A stretch of DNA of 64,000 bases from Pseudomonas sp. DG56-2 (GCF_004803755.1 NZ_CP032311.1:2992501-3056500); one strand, 5' to 3'. Shown: positions 43,152 through 52,642, numbered from the stretch's first letter. Translations and numbers: made by a program. Notes: a model not told the origin generated them from the sequence alone.

Positions 43152-44551
43152 ACGCGTTCCACGGCCGGTAACCGATAGCTTCCATCCAGCACTGAGGAGG
43201 CGGGGCCGTAGAAGCGCATGGTCAAATTGAAATCACCTTCAGGCGCCGGCAGCCAGTTGCTGGTGTCCGCAGGCCGGTCTTTTTGAATGACCACGGTCAA
43301 CGTGCCATCGGCATCGGGTTTGACCCCCTCGGTTAGGTTACCAATACTGTAGCGACCGAATGTGTTTTCAACGAATAGCATGTCAGGTCCAAATAGCGAC
43401 AGATTCCAGAACAATGACACCGGCGGCTGCTGGTCTTTTGCAAATCGCAGCTCGTACTTGTGCTGGCCGCTCAGCGTGGCGCCTTGTGCATCTACTTGGG
43501 TATTGGGATAAACGACCTCTTCTGCGAACTGGGCACCTAAAACATGCTTTGCTTGCGCCGCACGCAAGGCAAAATCGTAACCGGCCCGACCACCTGAGAA
43601 GGTATAGCGCCAGCCGTTGTTGATTTCGCCCACGTTGTTCCAGCGTTGGACGACAATCTGTTCACCCATTTTCGCGGCGCGAGCCAGGCCTCGCTGAGTC
43701 GCTTCGTCCAGCGATTGCCAGGCGAAGCCCTTGGCGACACTCAAACCTATCAGGTTGAAGGTACCCAGCAACGCATCGTCTCGATCGCCACTGAGTGGAA
43801 GATATTGTTGCATCGCATAGCCCAGTTGGTCGAAGAAGCGCAAGCCTTCTGGCGCTGAGGCAATGAATGCTGGTGTAAGTGTCGGTTTGGCAGGTTGAGA
43901 CTGCAACCCTTCACGCAGGTAGGCCGATAGTGGTAGAACCTGGAAGCCTTTCTGAACCTCTACCGCCGCAGCGACGTCCTTCTCGCCCTTAGCCAGGACA
44001 CGCACTGCAACAATGCCTTTGTGGGTGCGCACAGGCACTTGAATCATCCCGCTCGGCACTTGACCACGAAAGCCCGGCCCCGTGATCAAGTAGTTGCCGG
44101 GTTGAGGGCCTTTAATGCCGCCGACATTGAAACTCACTTCGTCGAACATGTCGCCAACCTGCACCAAGTACCATCGGGGCGTTGTCAGTGCAGGTATGTG
44201 AACAACGACCGGTTCTTCAGCCAGATACAAATGCCCATAGGCATCAATCGTAGCGTTATTGGGGGTAACCACGAAACGGTCTTTGGCGGTTTTCAAGCTT
44301 GTGTATTTACGCAAACTGTTGGCGCCCACAGCGCTGATTTTTTGCGCTTTCTCACCCGAATTCAGATAGTGATACAGCGGATAGCCCCACAGGTATGCTT
44401 GTATTCCCAAGGCGTAGGCTTGCTCTTCACGCGCCTGTGCCGCCGACACACTGGCCGACCCTTGGTTCTCGACCACTGAGGCATAGCCGTGAGCAGGCCC
44501 CAGCAGCATCAGGCCAAGACTCAAGGCTATCGCGAGTTTTGACTTCGTCAT
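43145..44551 (-). CDS. DUF1254/DUF1214 exported protein
   Basis: 468 residues with a signal peptide (cleavage near GYAS, about residue 25). DUF1254 occupies the N-terminal half (QAYLWGYPLYHYLNS, VVTPNNATIDAYGHLYL, TPRWYLVQVGDMFDEV) and DUF1214 the C-terminal half (NGWRYTF...FWNLSLFGPD...FGRYSIGN). The biochemical role of the family is unknown; members are often secreted and found in accessory catabolic loci. GGAG precedes ATG 44551. It ends the five-gene envelope operon, 18 bp after the MMPL gene. Confidence 0.88.
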   Translation of the reverse strand: MTKSKLAIALSLGLMLLGPAHGYASVVENQGSASVSAAQAREEQAYALGIQAYLWGYPLYHYLNSGEKAQKISAVGANSLRKYTSLKTAKDRFVVTPNNATIDAYGHLYLAEEPVVVHIPALTTPRWYLVQVGDMFDEVSFNVGGIKGPQPGNYLITGPGFRGQVPSGMIQVPVRTHKGIVAVRVLAKGEKDVAAAVEVQKGFQVLPLSAYLREGLQSQPAKPTLTPAFIASAPEGLRFFDQLGYAMQQYLPLSGDRDDALLGTFNLIGLSVAKGFAWQSLDEATQRGLARAAKMGEQIVVQRWNNVGEINNGWRYTFSGGRAGYDFALRAAQAKHVLGAQFAEEVVYPNTQVDAQGATLSGQHKYELRFAKDQQPPVSLFWNLSLFGPDMLFVENTFGRYSIGNLTEGVKPDADGTLTVVIQKDRPADTSNWLPAPEGDFNLTMRFYGPASSVLDGSYRLPAVERVD

Positions 44552-44569
44552 TGGTGTTCTCCGTGAAAG

Positions 44570-47026
44570 TTAAACCAGCACACGTCGTTGAGTCGCAACC
44601 GACACCGCCGCTCGCTTCTGGCGCGTACGCTGAAAATATCCATCCGATAACAGAAAGTGCGACATCGCAGGAATCAGCACCAGTGCGCCAACCATGTTGA
44701 GCACAAACATGAACGTCAGCAGAATGCCCATATCTGCCTGGAACTTGATCGGCGACCAGGCCCAGGTCACGACCCCAGCTGCAAGGGTCAGGCCGACCAA
44801 CGCCACTACCCGACCGGTGAAGTCGACCGAGTGCCGATAAGCCTCGCGTAAGCCCTGTCCTGCCCGCTGTTGTACCAACTGCACGCTGACCAAATACAAC
44901 GCGTAGTCCACCCCGATTCCCACGCCCAGGGCGATCACCGGCAAGGTGGCCACTTTTACCCCCATGCCAAGCATGACCATCAGCGCTTCACAGAGGATCG
45001 AGGTGATTACCAGCGGCACCACCGCGACCACCACTGCCCGCCAACTGCGGAACGCGATGTAGCACAGCACGATGACCGCTCCATACACGAAAAACAGCAT
45101 ACTGCGGTTGGCTTCGCGCACCACGATATTGGTGGCCGCTTCGATCCCGGCGCTGCCGGCCGCCAGGAGGAACTGACGCTCGTCACTGTTGTGAGCTGCG
45201 GCGAAGCCTTCGCTAGCTTTGACGACACCGTCGAGGGTCGCTGCCTTGTGATCGGTAAGGTAAGCCACCACCGGTATCACCGAGCAGTCTTCGTTGAACA
45301 ACTCAGGGTTGTTTGCCGCAGCTGTACGTGCTGCGTAATTGATCACTGCCTGGTCGGGGGACAAGGTCAGCCACTTGTTATTGCCCTCGAAGGAGCCCGC
45401 GGTAATACGGCGGGCCGCGTCGGCAAAGGAGCTGGTGGTCTGGACCCCTGGTGTGTTCTGTAACGTCCAGCTAAGTCGATCGATCTCCACTAAGGTTGGG
45501 TAACTCAGGCAGCCGTCTGGACCGGCCTTTACGATGACCGCGAAGAGGTCGCTGGACAGAGCGTAATGACTGGTGATGTACGCGTTATCAAGGTTATAGC
45601 GCGCATCGCGGCGCAACTCGGGCGCACCCGGATCCAGGTCACCGATCTTCAACTGCAGGCTCAGAGCAAAGCCCACCGCCGCCAGGGTAAACCACACACC
45701 AATTGAGGCAATGGCCCAGGGGCGCGAGGTAAAGCGCTCAAGGAGTGCCCACGTAGCCGACTCCCTGCCGTCTCGGCGCAACGCACGTTGTGCCGCCTCG
45801 GGCCGCACCCCCGAATACGACAGCATCACCGGCAGTAAGATGAGGTTGGTGAACACCAGCACAGCCACGCCGATGCTGGCGGTGATCGCCAAGTCTTGAA
45901 TCACCGGTATATCAATGAAGATCAGAACAGCAAAGCCCACGGCATCAGCCAGCAATGCGGTGAGTCCGGCCAGGAACAGGCGTCGGAACGTATAACGCGC
46001 CGCCACCAGCTTGTGCGTACCTCGGCCGATGTCTTGCATGATGCCGTTCATTTTCTGCGCACCGTGGGATACACCGATGGCGAAGATCAGAAAGGGTACC
46101 AAGATGGAATAAGGATCAAGCTCATATCCTAGTGCCCGCACCAGGCCCAATTGCCAAACAACTGCGACCAACGAGCAGCCCAATACCAGCAAGGTGCTAC
46201 GCACGCAGCGGGTGTAAGCGTAAATGATCAATGCTGCGATTAAGGCTGCCGCGAGGAAGTAACTCATTACCTCCAGTACGCCATCGAGCAGCTCACCCAT
46301 CACTTTGGCGAAACCAACGATGTGCAGGCGCACCGGTGCAGTACCCGGTTCTGCCCCTTGTTCATATTTATGTCGAATCGACTCCAGGGCTTGGGAGAAC
46401 TGGCGATAGTCCAAGGCAAGGCCCGTCGCCGGATCACGCTCAAGCAACGGCACGAAAATCATGCTCGACTTGAAGTCGCCGGCCACAAGGCTGCCTTGCA
46501 ACTGCGCTCGCGCAATGTTCTGACGCAAGCTGTCAATGGCGCTAGCTGAGCCATCGTAGTTGTCCGGCATCACCGGGCCACCGGAATACCCTTCCTCGGT
46601 TACTTCATTCCAGCGCACTGCCGGCATCCACAATGACTTGACCCAGGCGCGGTCGACACCTGGGGTCAAGAACAGCTCATCATTTATCCGACGCAATGTT
46701 TCCAGGTATCGGGGGTCGAAGATATCGCCCTGCGGGTTTTCTACCACCACACGCAGGGTATTGCCCAAGCCCCGCAAATCATTGCGATGCTCCAGGTAGT
46801 TACGGATATAAGCCTGCCCTTGCGGGATGGTTTTTTCGAAGCTGGCGTTGAGCACCAGCTTGGTTGCTGAATACGCCAGCACGACGCTGACCAGGCTGCA
46901 AAAGAGAATCACCAACAGCCGGTGGTTGAAGATCAACCGCTCTAGCCGGTTGCCTGAATGGGCATCGAACTCATCCAGTGTCTTTACCACAGGCATGTCA
47001 TTGATGTTACTGGTACCAGTAGCCAC
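44570..47026 (-). CDS. MMPL/RND-superfamily membrane transporter
   Basis: 818 residues with two repeats, each with one helix, a large periplasmic loop (about 60-260 and 465-660) and five further helices, the MMPL/HpnN layout. Motifs include FAIGVSHGAQKMNG and ALGVGIGVDYALYLV in the transmembrane relay helices. Such proteins move hydrophobic molecules using the proton gradient. The start is set at GTG 47026, which has GGAG six bases ahead and leaves 19 bp after the YCF48 stop; ATG 46996 has no ribosome site. With DUF1302, DUF1329 and YCF48 it forms a recurrent envelope set seen in steroid-degrader genomes. Confidence 0.88.
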   Translation of the reverse strand: MATGTSNINDMPVVKTLDEFDAHSGNRLERLIFNHRLLVILFCSLVSVVLAYSATKLVLNASFEKTIPQGQAYIRNYLEHRNDLRGLGNTLRVVVENPQGDIFDPRYLETLRRINDELFLTPGVDRAWVKSLWMPAVRWNEVTEEGYSGGPVMPDNYDGSASAIDSLRQNIARAQLQGSLVAGDFKSSMIFVPLLERDPATGLALDYRQFSQALESIRHKYEQGAEPGTAPVRLHIVGFAKVMGELLDGVLEVMSYFLAAALIAALIIYAYTRCVRSTLLVLGCSLVAVVWQLGLVRALGYELDPYSILVPFLIFAIGVSHGAQKMNGIMQDIGRGTHKLVAARYTFRRLFLAGLTALLADAVGFAVLIFIDIPVIQDLAITASIGVAVLVFTNLILLPVMLSYSGVRPEAAQRALRRDGRESATWALLERFTSRPWAIASIGVWFTLAAVGFALSLQLKIGDLDPGAPELRRDARYNLDNAYITSHYALSSDLFAVIVKAGPDGCLSYPTLVEIDRLSWTLQNTPGVQTTSSFADAARRITAGSFEGNNKWLTLSPDQAVINYAARTAAANNPELFNEDCSVIPVVAYLTDHKAATLDGVVKASEGFAAAHNSDERQFLLAAGSAGIEAATNIVVREANRSMLFFVYGAVIVLCYIAFRSWRAVVVAVVPLVITSILCEALMVMLGMGVKVATLPVIALGVGIGVDYALYLVSVQLVQQRAGQGLREAYRHSVDFTGRVVALVGLTLAAGVVTWAWSPIKFQADMGILLTFMFVLNMVGALVLIPAMSHFLLSDGYFQRTRQKRAAVSVATQRRVLV

Positions 47027-47039
47027 GGCAGTCTCCACA

Positions 47040-47050
47040 TTCTTGTTATT
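47040..47050 (-). promoter_or_regulatory. AANAANAA motif before the MMPL gene
   Basis: The minus strand reads AATAACAAGAA across the stop codon of the YCF48 gene and just ahead of the GGAG used by the MMPL gene. Confidence 0.4.
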
Positions 47051-48065
47051 TAACCTGGCGCACGCCACGCAAACCGACCAGGCTCAGGCCGGCCTCCCCC
47101 GCATCGGCGACGGCAAAGTACGGTGCAGGCTGCTCCAGGGAACGGCGCGTGAACGTGCGTCCCTGGTCGTGACTCTGCAGCAGATCACCGGCCAGGCTAA
47201 CCAGCACTATCGAGCCATCGGCACGGACAGTCCCCGCAGACAAACTGCTACTCAAGCCTGTCTCAGCCTTTTGCCAGCTCTGCCCTTGATCGGTGCTGCG
47301 ATACGCCGTGCCACGCAAGCCGATGGCGAGAATCAGCTGCGGCGTACCGACCAAGTTGAAGTAGCTGCCCTTGTAGGGTGTGGTCACCCCTTCAAAGTGT
47401 TGCTTCGCCGGGTTCAGGCGTAACAGCAGCCCCTGCTCCCCGGCTATGTACACGCCACCGGCCGCTGGGCGGATGGCATAGAGGTGTAGTGCCTGCGGAT
47501 TTTGGGTACGTGACGACCAGTTGCTCCAGCTTTTGCCACCGTCTTCTGTACGCAGAATCAGGTTGAACGCACCGATCACAAAGCCGTTCTGAGCGCTCTC
47601 GAACCACACGTCCAGCAGCGGGAAATCGCTGCTGCCTTGCGTCGGCAACGCCAGTGCGTTGGTCTCTTGCCCCTGTTGACGCAACAGTGCCCCGATCGCC
47701 AGGCCGTCGAGCTGCTTTTCCCAACGGCGACCACCATCCCGGCTATGCAGAACCACGCCCTGATGCCCCACCGCCCAGCCCAGTAATGGCGTAGTGAAGT
47801 ACACCGCGGTCAGGTCGGTACTGCTTGGAGACTGTGCTTGCTGCCAGTTTTTACCAAAGTCTTCGCTGTACAGTATGGTGCCACGCAGCCCGACGGCCAC
47901 CAGGCGATCTCCTGCGCGCACCACCGCATTGAGAGGTGCATGAGCGGCCAGCGCGCTAGGCATCGGCGGCACATTCAGAGGGTCGCGAAACGTAGGTTGT
48001 GCCAGCGCGGGCAGACAACTGAGGGCGGCCACGACTATCACTGGCCGAATCCATTGTTCGAACAT
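47046..48065 (-). CDS. YCF48/BNR-repeat beta-propeller exported protein
   Basis: 339 residues with a signal peptide (cleavage near LPALA, about residue 22) and at least five Asp-box (BNR) repeats: SEDFGKNW, SRDGGRRW, TEDGGKSW, STDQGQSW and SHDQGRTF. It is annotated elsewhere as photosystem II stability factor-like, which has no meaning here; a periplasmic propeller that helps the neighbouring MMPL pump or DUF1302/1329 proteins is more likely. It follows the DUF1329 gene by 71 bp, a gap that carries a strong hairpin. Confidence 0.87.
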   Translation of the reverse strand: MFEQWIRPVIVVAALSCLPALAQPTFRDPLNVPPMPSALAAHAPLNAVVRAGDRLVAVGLRGTILYSEDFGKNWQQAQSPSSTDLTAVYFTTPLLGWAVGHQGVVLHSRDGGRRWEKQLDGLAIGALLRQQGQETNALALPTQGSSDFPLLDVWFESAQNGFVIGAFNLILRTEDGGKSWSNWSSRTQNPQALHLYAIRPAAGGVYIAGEQGLLLRLNPAKQHFEGVTTPYKGSYFNLVGTPQLILAIGLRGTAYRSTDQGQSWQKAETGLSSSLSAGTVRADGSIVLVSLAGDLLQSHDQGRTFTRRSLEQPAPYFAVADAGEAGLSLVGLRGVRQVK

Positions 48066-48089
48066 GGCAAAAATCCTTGTCGAAGTAAG

Positions 48090-48128
48090 CAGACACCTTG
48101 TACGGCCAGTTGCAGTACAAGGTGTCTG
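48090..48128 (-). repeat. Perfect 14-bp hairpin inside the envelope operon
   Basis: CAGACACCTTGTAC and its exact complement are separated by 11 nt. On the mRNA it begins 8 nt after the DUF1329 stop and ends about 10 nt before the YCF48 ribosome site. It may tune expression of the downstream genes by partial termination or by protecting the upstream message. Confidence 0.6.
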
Positions 48129-48136
48129 GCTGTTGC

Positions 48137-49480
48137 TTAGCGAATGCCGCTTCCGGCCAGTGAGTCCGGCGACCAGAAATTGTCAGGCTGATGTTCGGCA
48201 ACGATGCGCAGGCCATTGCTGCCCGGCCAGAGATTGATGTAGTAGCTGCCGCCTATCAGGTCATAGTGGCCCGAGGTGTAGCTGGAAAATGCCTGTACGT
48301 CGTAGCTCTGGGTCGGGTAGTTGAAGCCGACTCGCCAAAGACTGTCGCGGGCATCGTATTGATCGACGGCCAGTGGCGACCAGCTGTCTTCGTCCAGGTA
48401 GAACTCACGCTTCTTATAGACGTGTCGAGCACCCGGCTTGAGTGTCGCCTCCACGACCCACACCCGATGCAGCTCCCAACGCACCATGTCGGGGTTGATG
48501 TGATTGGCCTTGAAGACCGCCTTGGGGTCGTTGGCATACACCATCCGGTAGGTGTTGTAGGGCACATACAACTCTTTTTTACCTACCAGTTTGAAGTCGA
48601 AACGGTCCTGTTTGCCGTTAAACAAACCGACGTCGTCCATGGTCGCCATTCCTGAGGTGGTGGTGTTAGGCGTGTCATAGGCGAGGTCAGGTGCCAGCTT
48701 GACGCGTCGTTGCCCTGGCAGATACTGATAGGCGCGACGTTCAGCCTGCTCGTAGTTGGCGGGCTCCAGAATCATCAACGACTCCCCTGCCCGCCGCGCC
48801 GGCCCGTTGTAATCGGCACGGGTGCGCTGCAACAGATTGCTACCTTGCTTGGCGTTGTTGTAGTACTCGGACTCGACCAAGAAGCGCCCTTGAGTGGAAA
48901 TAGCCAACTGGCCGGCGGACGTCACGTTAAAAGCAGTGAACTTACGAAAGTCCATGGTATCGCCGTTGTATCGCATCAACATGTTCCACATCGCTTCGTT
49001 GCCATTTTGCGGTATCGGGAACGGCGTACTGGCATGCACTCCAGAGACCGAAGTGCCCCCAGCCTCCAGCTTGGCCTTGCCGGCATTGTTGATGGTGTTG
49101 TCCTGCACCCACTGCGGATACGCCGCCGTGCGGTGAGTGGGGTATACATCAACGCGAAAACTGGGATAGCGCTTGATCAACGCGATGGTGCCGGCGGTGA
49201 GCTTGCTCGCATACTGATCGACATTGCTTTGATCGATCGACAGGAGCGGCTTCTCGTTGGCGAACGGATCAGGTCGGACAAATGTGTTTTTATCGAAGCC
49301 CGCCGGGGCGGTGGTCAGCCCACCGGTATAAGCGGGGATGCTGCCGTCCTGATTAGCGCTTTTCTCAGCACCGACTGCGGTCAGGCTTTTGCCCAACTGA
49401 CTGTAGTCAGGTGCGGCAACGGCGATGCTGCTGGACAGCGTCAACAGACTAGCCACCAGTACTTTATGTGATGTTTTCAT
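48137..49480 (-). CDS. DUF1329 periplasmic/outer-membrane-associated protein
   Basis: 447 residues with a signal peptide (cleavage near SIAVAA, about residue 23) and the DUF1329 hallmarks DGSIPAYTGGL, YPTHRTAAYPQ, GQRRVKLAPDLAYD and WELHRVWVVEATLKPG. It is a paralogue of 19677-21044 with clear but moderate similarity, and it again follows a DUF1302 gene, 17 bp apart. The presumed role is handling a hydrophobic ligand between inner and outer membranes. GAGG precedes ATG 49480. Confidence 0.9.
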   Translation of the reverse strand: MKTSHKVLVASLLTLSSSIAVAAPDYSQLGKSLTAVGAEKSANQDGSIPAYTGGLTTAPAGFDKNTFVRPDPFANEKPLLSIDQSNVDQYASKLTAGTIALIKRYPSFRVDVYPTHRTAAYPQWVQDNTINNAGKAKLEAGGTSVSGVHASTPFPIPQNGNEAMWNMLMRYNGDTMDFRKFTAFNVTSAGQLAISTQGRFLVESEYYNNAKQGSNLLQRTRADYNGPARRAGESLMILEPANYEQAERRAYQYLPGQRRVKLAPDLAYDTPNTTTSGMATMDDVGLFNGKQDRFDFKLVGKKELYVPYNTYRMVYANDPKAVFKANHINPDMVRWELHRVWVVEATLKPGARHVYKKREFYLDEDSWSPLAVDQYDARDSLWRVGFNYPTQSYDVQAFSSYTSGHYDLIGGSYYINLWPGSNGLRIVAEHQPDNFWSPDSLAGSGIR

Positions 49481-49497
49481 CGGTTTTTCCTCGCCAC

Positions 49498-51162
49498 TTA
49501 AATGGTGGTCTTGAAGGTGAAGGTGATGAGCCCGCGATCCTTGAGAATGGCGGATGTGCCGTTGGCGACGCTCACCACGCCATTGGCGCCCTTGTCGACA
49601 TCACCGAAGAAGTCCACGTACTTGAGGTCAAAGCGGTACTGCGACAGGTAATCCAGACCAACGCCAACTGCATAACTGCCGGTGTCTTCGTTGCCGCCCA
49701 GGGTTACCGCTGAGTTACCGTGCAGCCCCTGGGAGTAACTCAGCGGCAACGACAGGTCGGCCCCCGGAAATACCTGATACCAGGTCGGGGTGAAATTCAG
49801 CCCCATGGCGAGGGCATTCTTGTCGGGCTTGTCGAGTGCGGTGTAGCTGTCGTTGCCCTTGAACAGGGCTTTGTTATCGGTCACTGCAGTCCAGGTGTTC
49901 CAGGTCAGTTCGGCGGCATAGGCCGCTGAATCGAACAACGCTGTATCACCTAAAGTGCCGACGGCGTTGATCAGGCCATGGGCGGTGTTGCCACGAGCCC
50001 CGGGAGTGTCCTCAGGCAGGGCGCCAGCCGGAAGCCCGGCGATGTTGCTGACAAGTGGCATGTTGGTGCGATAGTTGAGGTCGACACCGATACTCAAGCC
50101 GCCGAGCATGGTTGAAAGGCTCACGCCATACAGGTCAACATCGTCTCCATAGGCCAGGCCAAAAGTACGCGTGGAGGCTTGCAGGTAGACCTGGGGAAGC
50201 TTGTCGGTGAAGTTGCGGTAGTAAAAACCCAAGGTGCCGTCCAGCCACTGTGGGCGCCAGCGCGCGGCCACGCCGTAGTCACCGTGTTTTTCTTTGATGA
50301 TGTCCGAACCGCGCAGAAAGCGCACACCCGGTACGCCGGGTACTACCACCAGGCTTTCAGCGCCTTCGTTGACGATGTCCTGAGCACCAAAGTAAGTCCC
50401 CGCCTCTGGCATCTGCATCCGCTCCCAGTCGAAGAAATACTGGGCGGCCAGGGACAGCTCAGGCGTCAGTTGCACCTGGGTGGAGACCTGCGGTTGCGGC
50501 CGGTAAAGCTCCTTGGCTTCGATGCCAGGCGAAGCCTGCGCCTTGCCCAGGTCCAAGGGGTTCTGGCTGTAAGACACGCCATGAACTGCCCCACCGGTGA
50601 GCAATGCTTCGCCCCACGCCAGTGAATGCTGACCCAGCTTGCCGTTGATCTGCATATCAGCCAGGTCAGTCTGGCCAAAAACGAAGGCATCGAGGATCTC
50701 ACCTGAGGGCCCGTTGTAATAGCGGTCTGCGTATCGGCTCAGGCCCAATGCAGGCTGATTGTTGTTGCGATGGTTGGAGGTGGCGACGTTATCGTTGTCG
50801 AGGTTTTCGTAGGCTTGGTCATACCACGCTGCGGCACTGACCCTGGCGCCATAGCGCTGGTTGAAGACAATATCGGCTTCGCTGAGCAGGTCCAGTCGAT
50901 TGGTGACTACACCGCGCTCGAAGTTACGATTACCGTCATCGAAGTTGGGGTTGCCAAGGATCGAGTTGTCCTGTGATTCGACTCGATATCCCAGGTTGTA
51001 ACGGATGGTGTTATCCCAACGCAGTTGTACATCCGGGTTACCCGTGTCGATGGCAACAGCACTGGCAGTTTGCAACAACCCCGAGGACATGGCGGCGACA
51101 GCGATACCGAGGGCAGCCTTTGGCAAGCGGCTTTCTCGCACCCACAAATGAGCGGACTTCAT
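49498..51162 (-). CDS. DUF1302 outer-membrane beta-barrel protein
   Basis: 554 residues with a long signal peptide (cleavage near LLQTASA, about residue 35), then an NIRY-type N-terminal strand (QLRWDNTIRYNLGYRVES), ordered barrel strands and a hydrophobic C-terminal strand (GLITFTFKTTI). It is the first gene of the operon DUF1302-DUF1329-YCF48-MMPL-DUF1254. GGAGG precedes ATG 51162, and a GGGTGGG-rich promoter region lies 118-178 bp upstream. The likely task is passage of the module substrate through the outer membrane. Confidence 0.88.
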   Translation of the reverse strand: MKSAHLWVRESRLPKAALGIAVAAMSSGLLQTASAVAIDTGNPDVQLRWDNTIRYNLGYRVESQDNSILGNPNFDDGNRNFERGVVTNRLDLLSEADIVFNQRYGARVSAAAWYDQAYENLDNDNVATSNHRNNNQPALGLSRYADRYYNGPSGEILDAFVFGQTDLADMQINGKLGQHSLAWGEALLTGGAVHGVSYSQNPLDLGKAQASPGIEAKELYRPQPQVSTQVQLTPELSLAAQYFFDWERMQMPEAGTYFGAQDIVNEGAESLVVVPGVPGVRFLRGSDIIKEKHGDYGVAARWRPQWLDGTLGFYYRNFTDKLPQVYLQASTRTFGLAYGDDVDLYGVSLSTMLGGLSIGVDLNYRTNMPLVSNIAGLPAGALPEDTPGARGNTAHGLINAVGTLGDTALFDSAAYAAELTWNTWTAVTDNKALFKGNDSYTALDKPDKNALAMGLNFTPTWYQVFPGADLSLPLSYSQGLHGNSAVTLGGNEDTGSYAVGVGLDYLSQYRFDLKYVDFFGDVDKGANGVVSVANGTSAILKDRGLITFTFKTTI

Positions 51163-51188
51163 TACCCCTCCATCTTGTGCAAAGCACT

Positions 51189-51196
51189 TTCTTATT
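51189..51196 (-). promoter_or_regulatory. AANAANAA motif in the envelope-operon leader
   Basis: The minus strand reads AATAAGAA, 27-34 nt before ATG 51162. Confidence 0.3.
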
Positions 51197-51279
51197 CATT
51201 GTTTGGATTGGTTCAGCTACGGGACAGACCGCCCAGCGGTGTACCGTGTCTCCAGCCTACGGACTCGCTGTACTGCTGA

Positions 51280-51340
51280 AACCACCCACTAGCGGCAGGT
51301 GGGGCCCAGCCAGTATTGGGTGGGATGCCACCCCACCCAT
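51280..51340 (-). promoter_or_regulatory. GGGTGGG-type regulator site upstream of the envelope operon
   Basis: In gene direction the minus strand shows ATGGGTGGGGTG (51329-51340) and AGTGGGTGGTT (51280-51290), start points 49 bp apart, 118-178 bp upstream of DUF1302. A GGGTGGG/CCCACCC inverted repeat (51318-51338) lies between. The same pair, at nearly the same spacing and distance, is found before the SDR at 58969. Apart from this the 299-bp region 51163-51461 shows no gene. Confidence 0.55.
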
Positions 51341-51461
51341 GGTCCACGTTGTTGCCGACACCTGTTTGCACCTGGAAAGCGCGCACAAACAACAACGCCA
51401 CCCGCCTGGAACAAGACGGGTGGCGTTTGAGTGTTTGGAGAAGCGGGTTAACTTGCGAGCA

Positions 51462-52535
51462 TCACGAGGTCGTACGTAACCGAACGATGGCCGCGGCGGC
51501 TTGACTTATGCTTGGACGCGAAAGCGGCCCAAGCTGCAACGAAACCAATGGGCTGCGACCAGCACCGGCGGCATTGACCCAGGCGGCGTGTCGCTCCACA
51601 CGCTCGATGGCACTCTGGGCAAAAAACAGTGCCATGTTCGATTCGGTTTCACAGTCCTGGCCACTTTGGGCCAGGACAAGACCGTGATGACACATCAGCC
51701 GCGCCGATTCCACCTGAGTAATCATCTCAGCAAGGTGTAGGGTGACCAGCCGCTCGGTTGGCGCAGCACCAGGCTTTGCACGCTCTGCCAGGAATGCATC
51801 GAGAATCGCTTGGCCTTGAGCGACCCGACTGATGCCTTCATGCAGACGGACAAAGTTCATCAGTTTGCGGGTAAGCGCAGATTCCTGCCCAACCCTCCCA
51901 AGGCAGAAGCCTTGGTTGACGCGTGTCGCCGTGATCTGAGCCCGCGCAACGTTGCTCTCCAGGCGAATACCGCGAGTTTCGAAGCGATCCCGGCGGCGAT
52001 CAAGCAATAACAAGCAGGCGTCCTGGTTTTCGACCTCGACGCTGCTGATCAGAAAGCTTGCCCAGAGGCCGCTGGCTACCTCATCAATATTACCGTCGAG
52101 GATAAAATCGGCGTCTACACGCTGCGCCCGCAGTCCGTGCCCCTCGCCAGCCAGTACAGGCCCCAGACCTGCAATGCAGCGCCCTGCCAACAAATCTGGC
52201 AAGTATTGCGGGCACAAAGCAGGTTGCTCCATCAGTACCTCAGCCGCCAGCATATTGATCAACACTACACTGGCGAGCTCAACACTGCCTTTGACCAACT
52301 CTTCAAACAGGCGCGCCTGGATGACCCAGTCCATGCCGGAGCCGCCAAAAGCCTTGGGCACAGCCAATCCTGGCAAGCCGAATTCGGCTACCGCCTGGGT
52401 ATAGTCCAACAATTGTTCACGCGATGCAGGTCCAAAGCGCAGCAACGCCTGGTGAGGCGTTACTTCCTGCTGCACAAAAGTACGCATGCTGTCGATTGAC
52501 AGTTGCTGAATGTCCGTAAGTAGTGGAATCTTCAA
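51462..52535 (-). CDS. Degenerate acyl-CoA dehydrogenase-like protein
   Basis: 357 residues that align with acyl-CoA dehydrogenases through the N-terminal helical domain (LTDIQQLSIDSMRTFVQQEVTP, GLPGLAVPKAFGGSGMDW) and the C-terminal helices. The EPGxGSD signature is replaced by GLGPVLAGEGHGL, no Glu base is evident, and the C-terminal YGG-NE loop is absent. It may be a non-catalytic partner in a heteromeric dehydrogenase, as in steroid FadE pairs, or an inactive relic. The start is uncertain: TTG 52535 after AAGAG keeps the whole N-terminal domain. It is divergent from the third LAL regulator. Confidence 0.72.
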   Translation of the reverse strand: MKIPLLTDIQQLSIDSMRTFVQQEVTPHQALLRFGPASREQLLDYTQAVAEFGLPGLAVPKAFGGSGMDWVIQARLFEELVKGSVELASVVLINMLAAEVLMEQPALCPQYLPDLLAGRCIAGLGPVLAGEGHGLRAQRVDADFILDGNIDEVASGLWASFLISSVEVENQDACLLLLDRRRDRFETRGIRLESNVARAQITATRVNQGFCLGRVGQESALTRKLMNFVRLHEGISRVAQGQAILDAFLAERAKPGAAPTERLVTLHLAEMITQVESARLMCHHGLVLAQSGQDCETESNMALFFAQSAIERVERHAAWVNAAGAGRSPLVSLQLGPLSRPSISQAAAAIVRLRTTS

Positions 52536-52593
52536 CTTGAGCTCTTGAGCGACGATGAAAACAGCAAGATAGCCGAAAAAGCCGGCCGAAAAG

Positions 52594-52613
52594 CCCACCC
52601 TTATTGGGGTGGG
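52594..52613. promoter_or_regulatory. CCCACCC/GGGTGGG inverted repeat
   Basis: CCCACCC (52594-52600) and GGGTGGG (52607-52613), 7-bp arms with a 6-nt spacer, in the 138-bp region between the divergent acyl-CoA dehydrogenase-like gene and the LAL regulator. It shares its core with the sites at 51280 and 59071. Confidence 0.5.
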
Positions 52614-52642
52614 AAAGGTTGGATCAGGTGCCCCATACTGCC

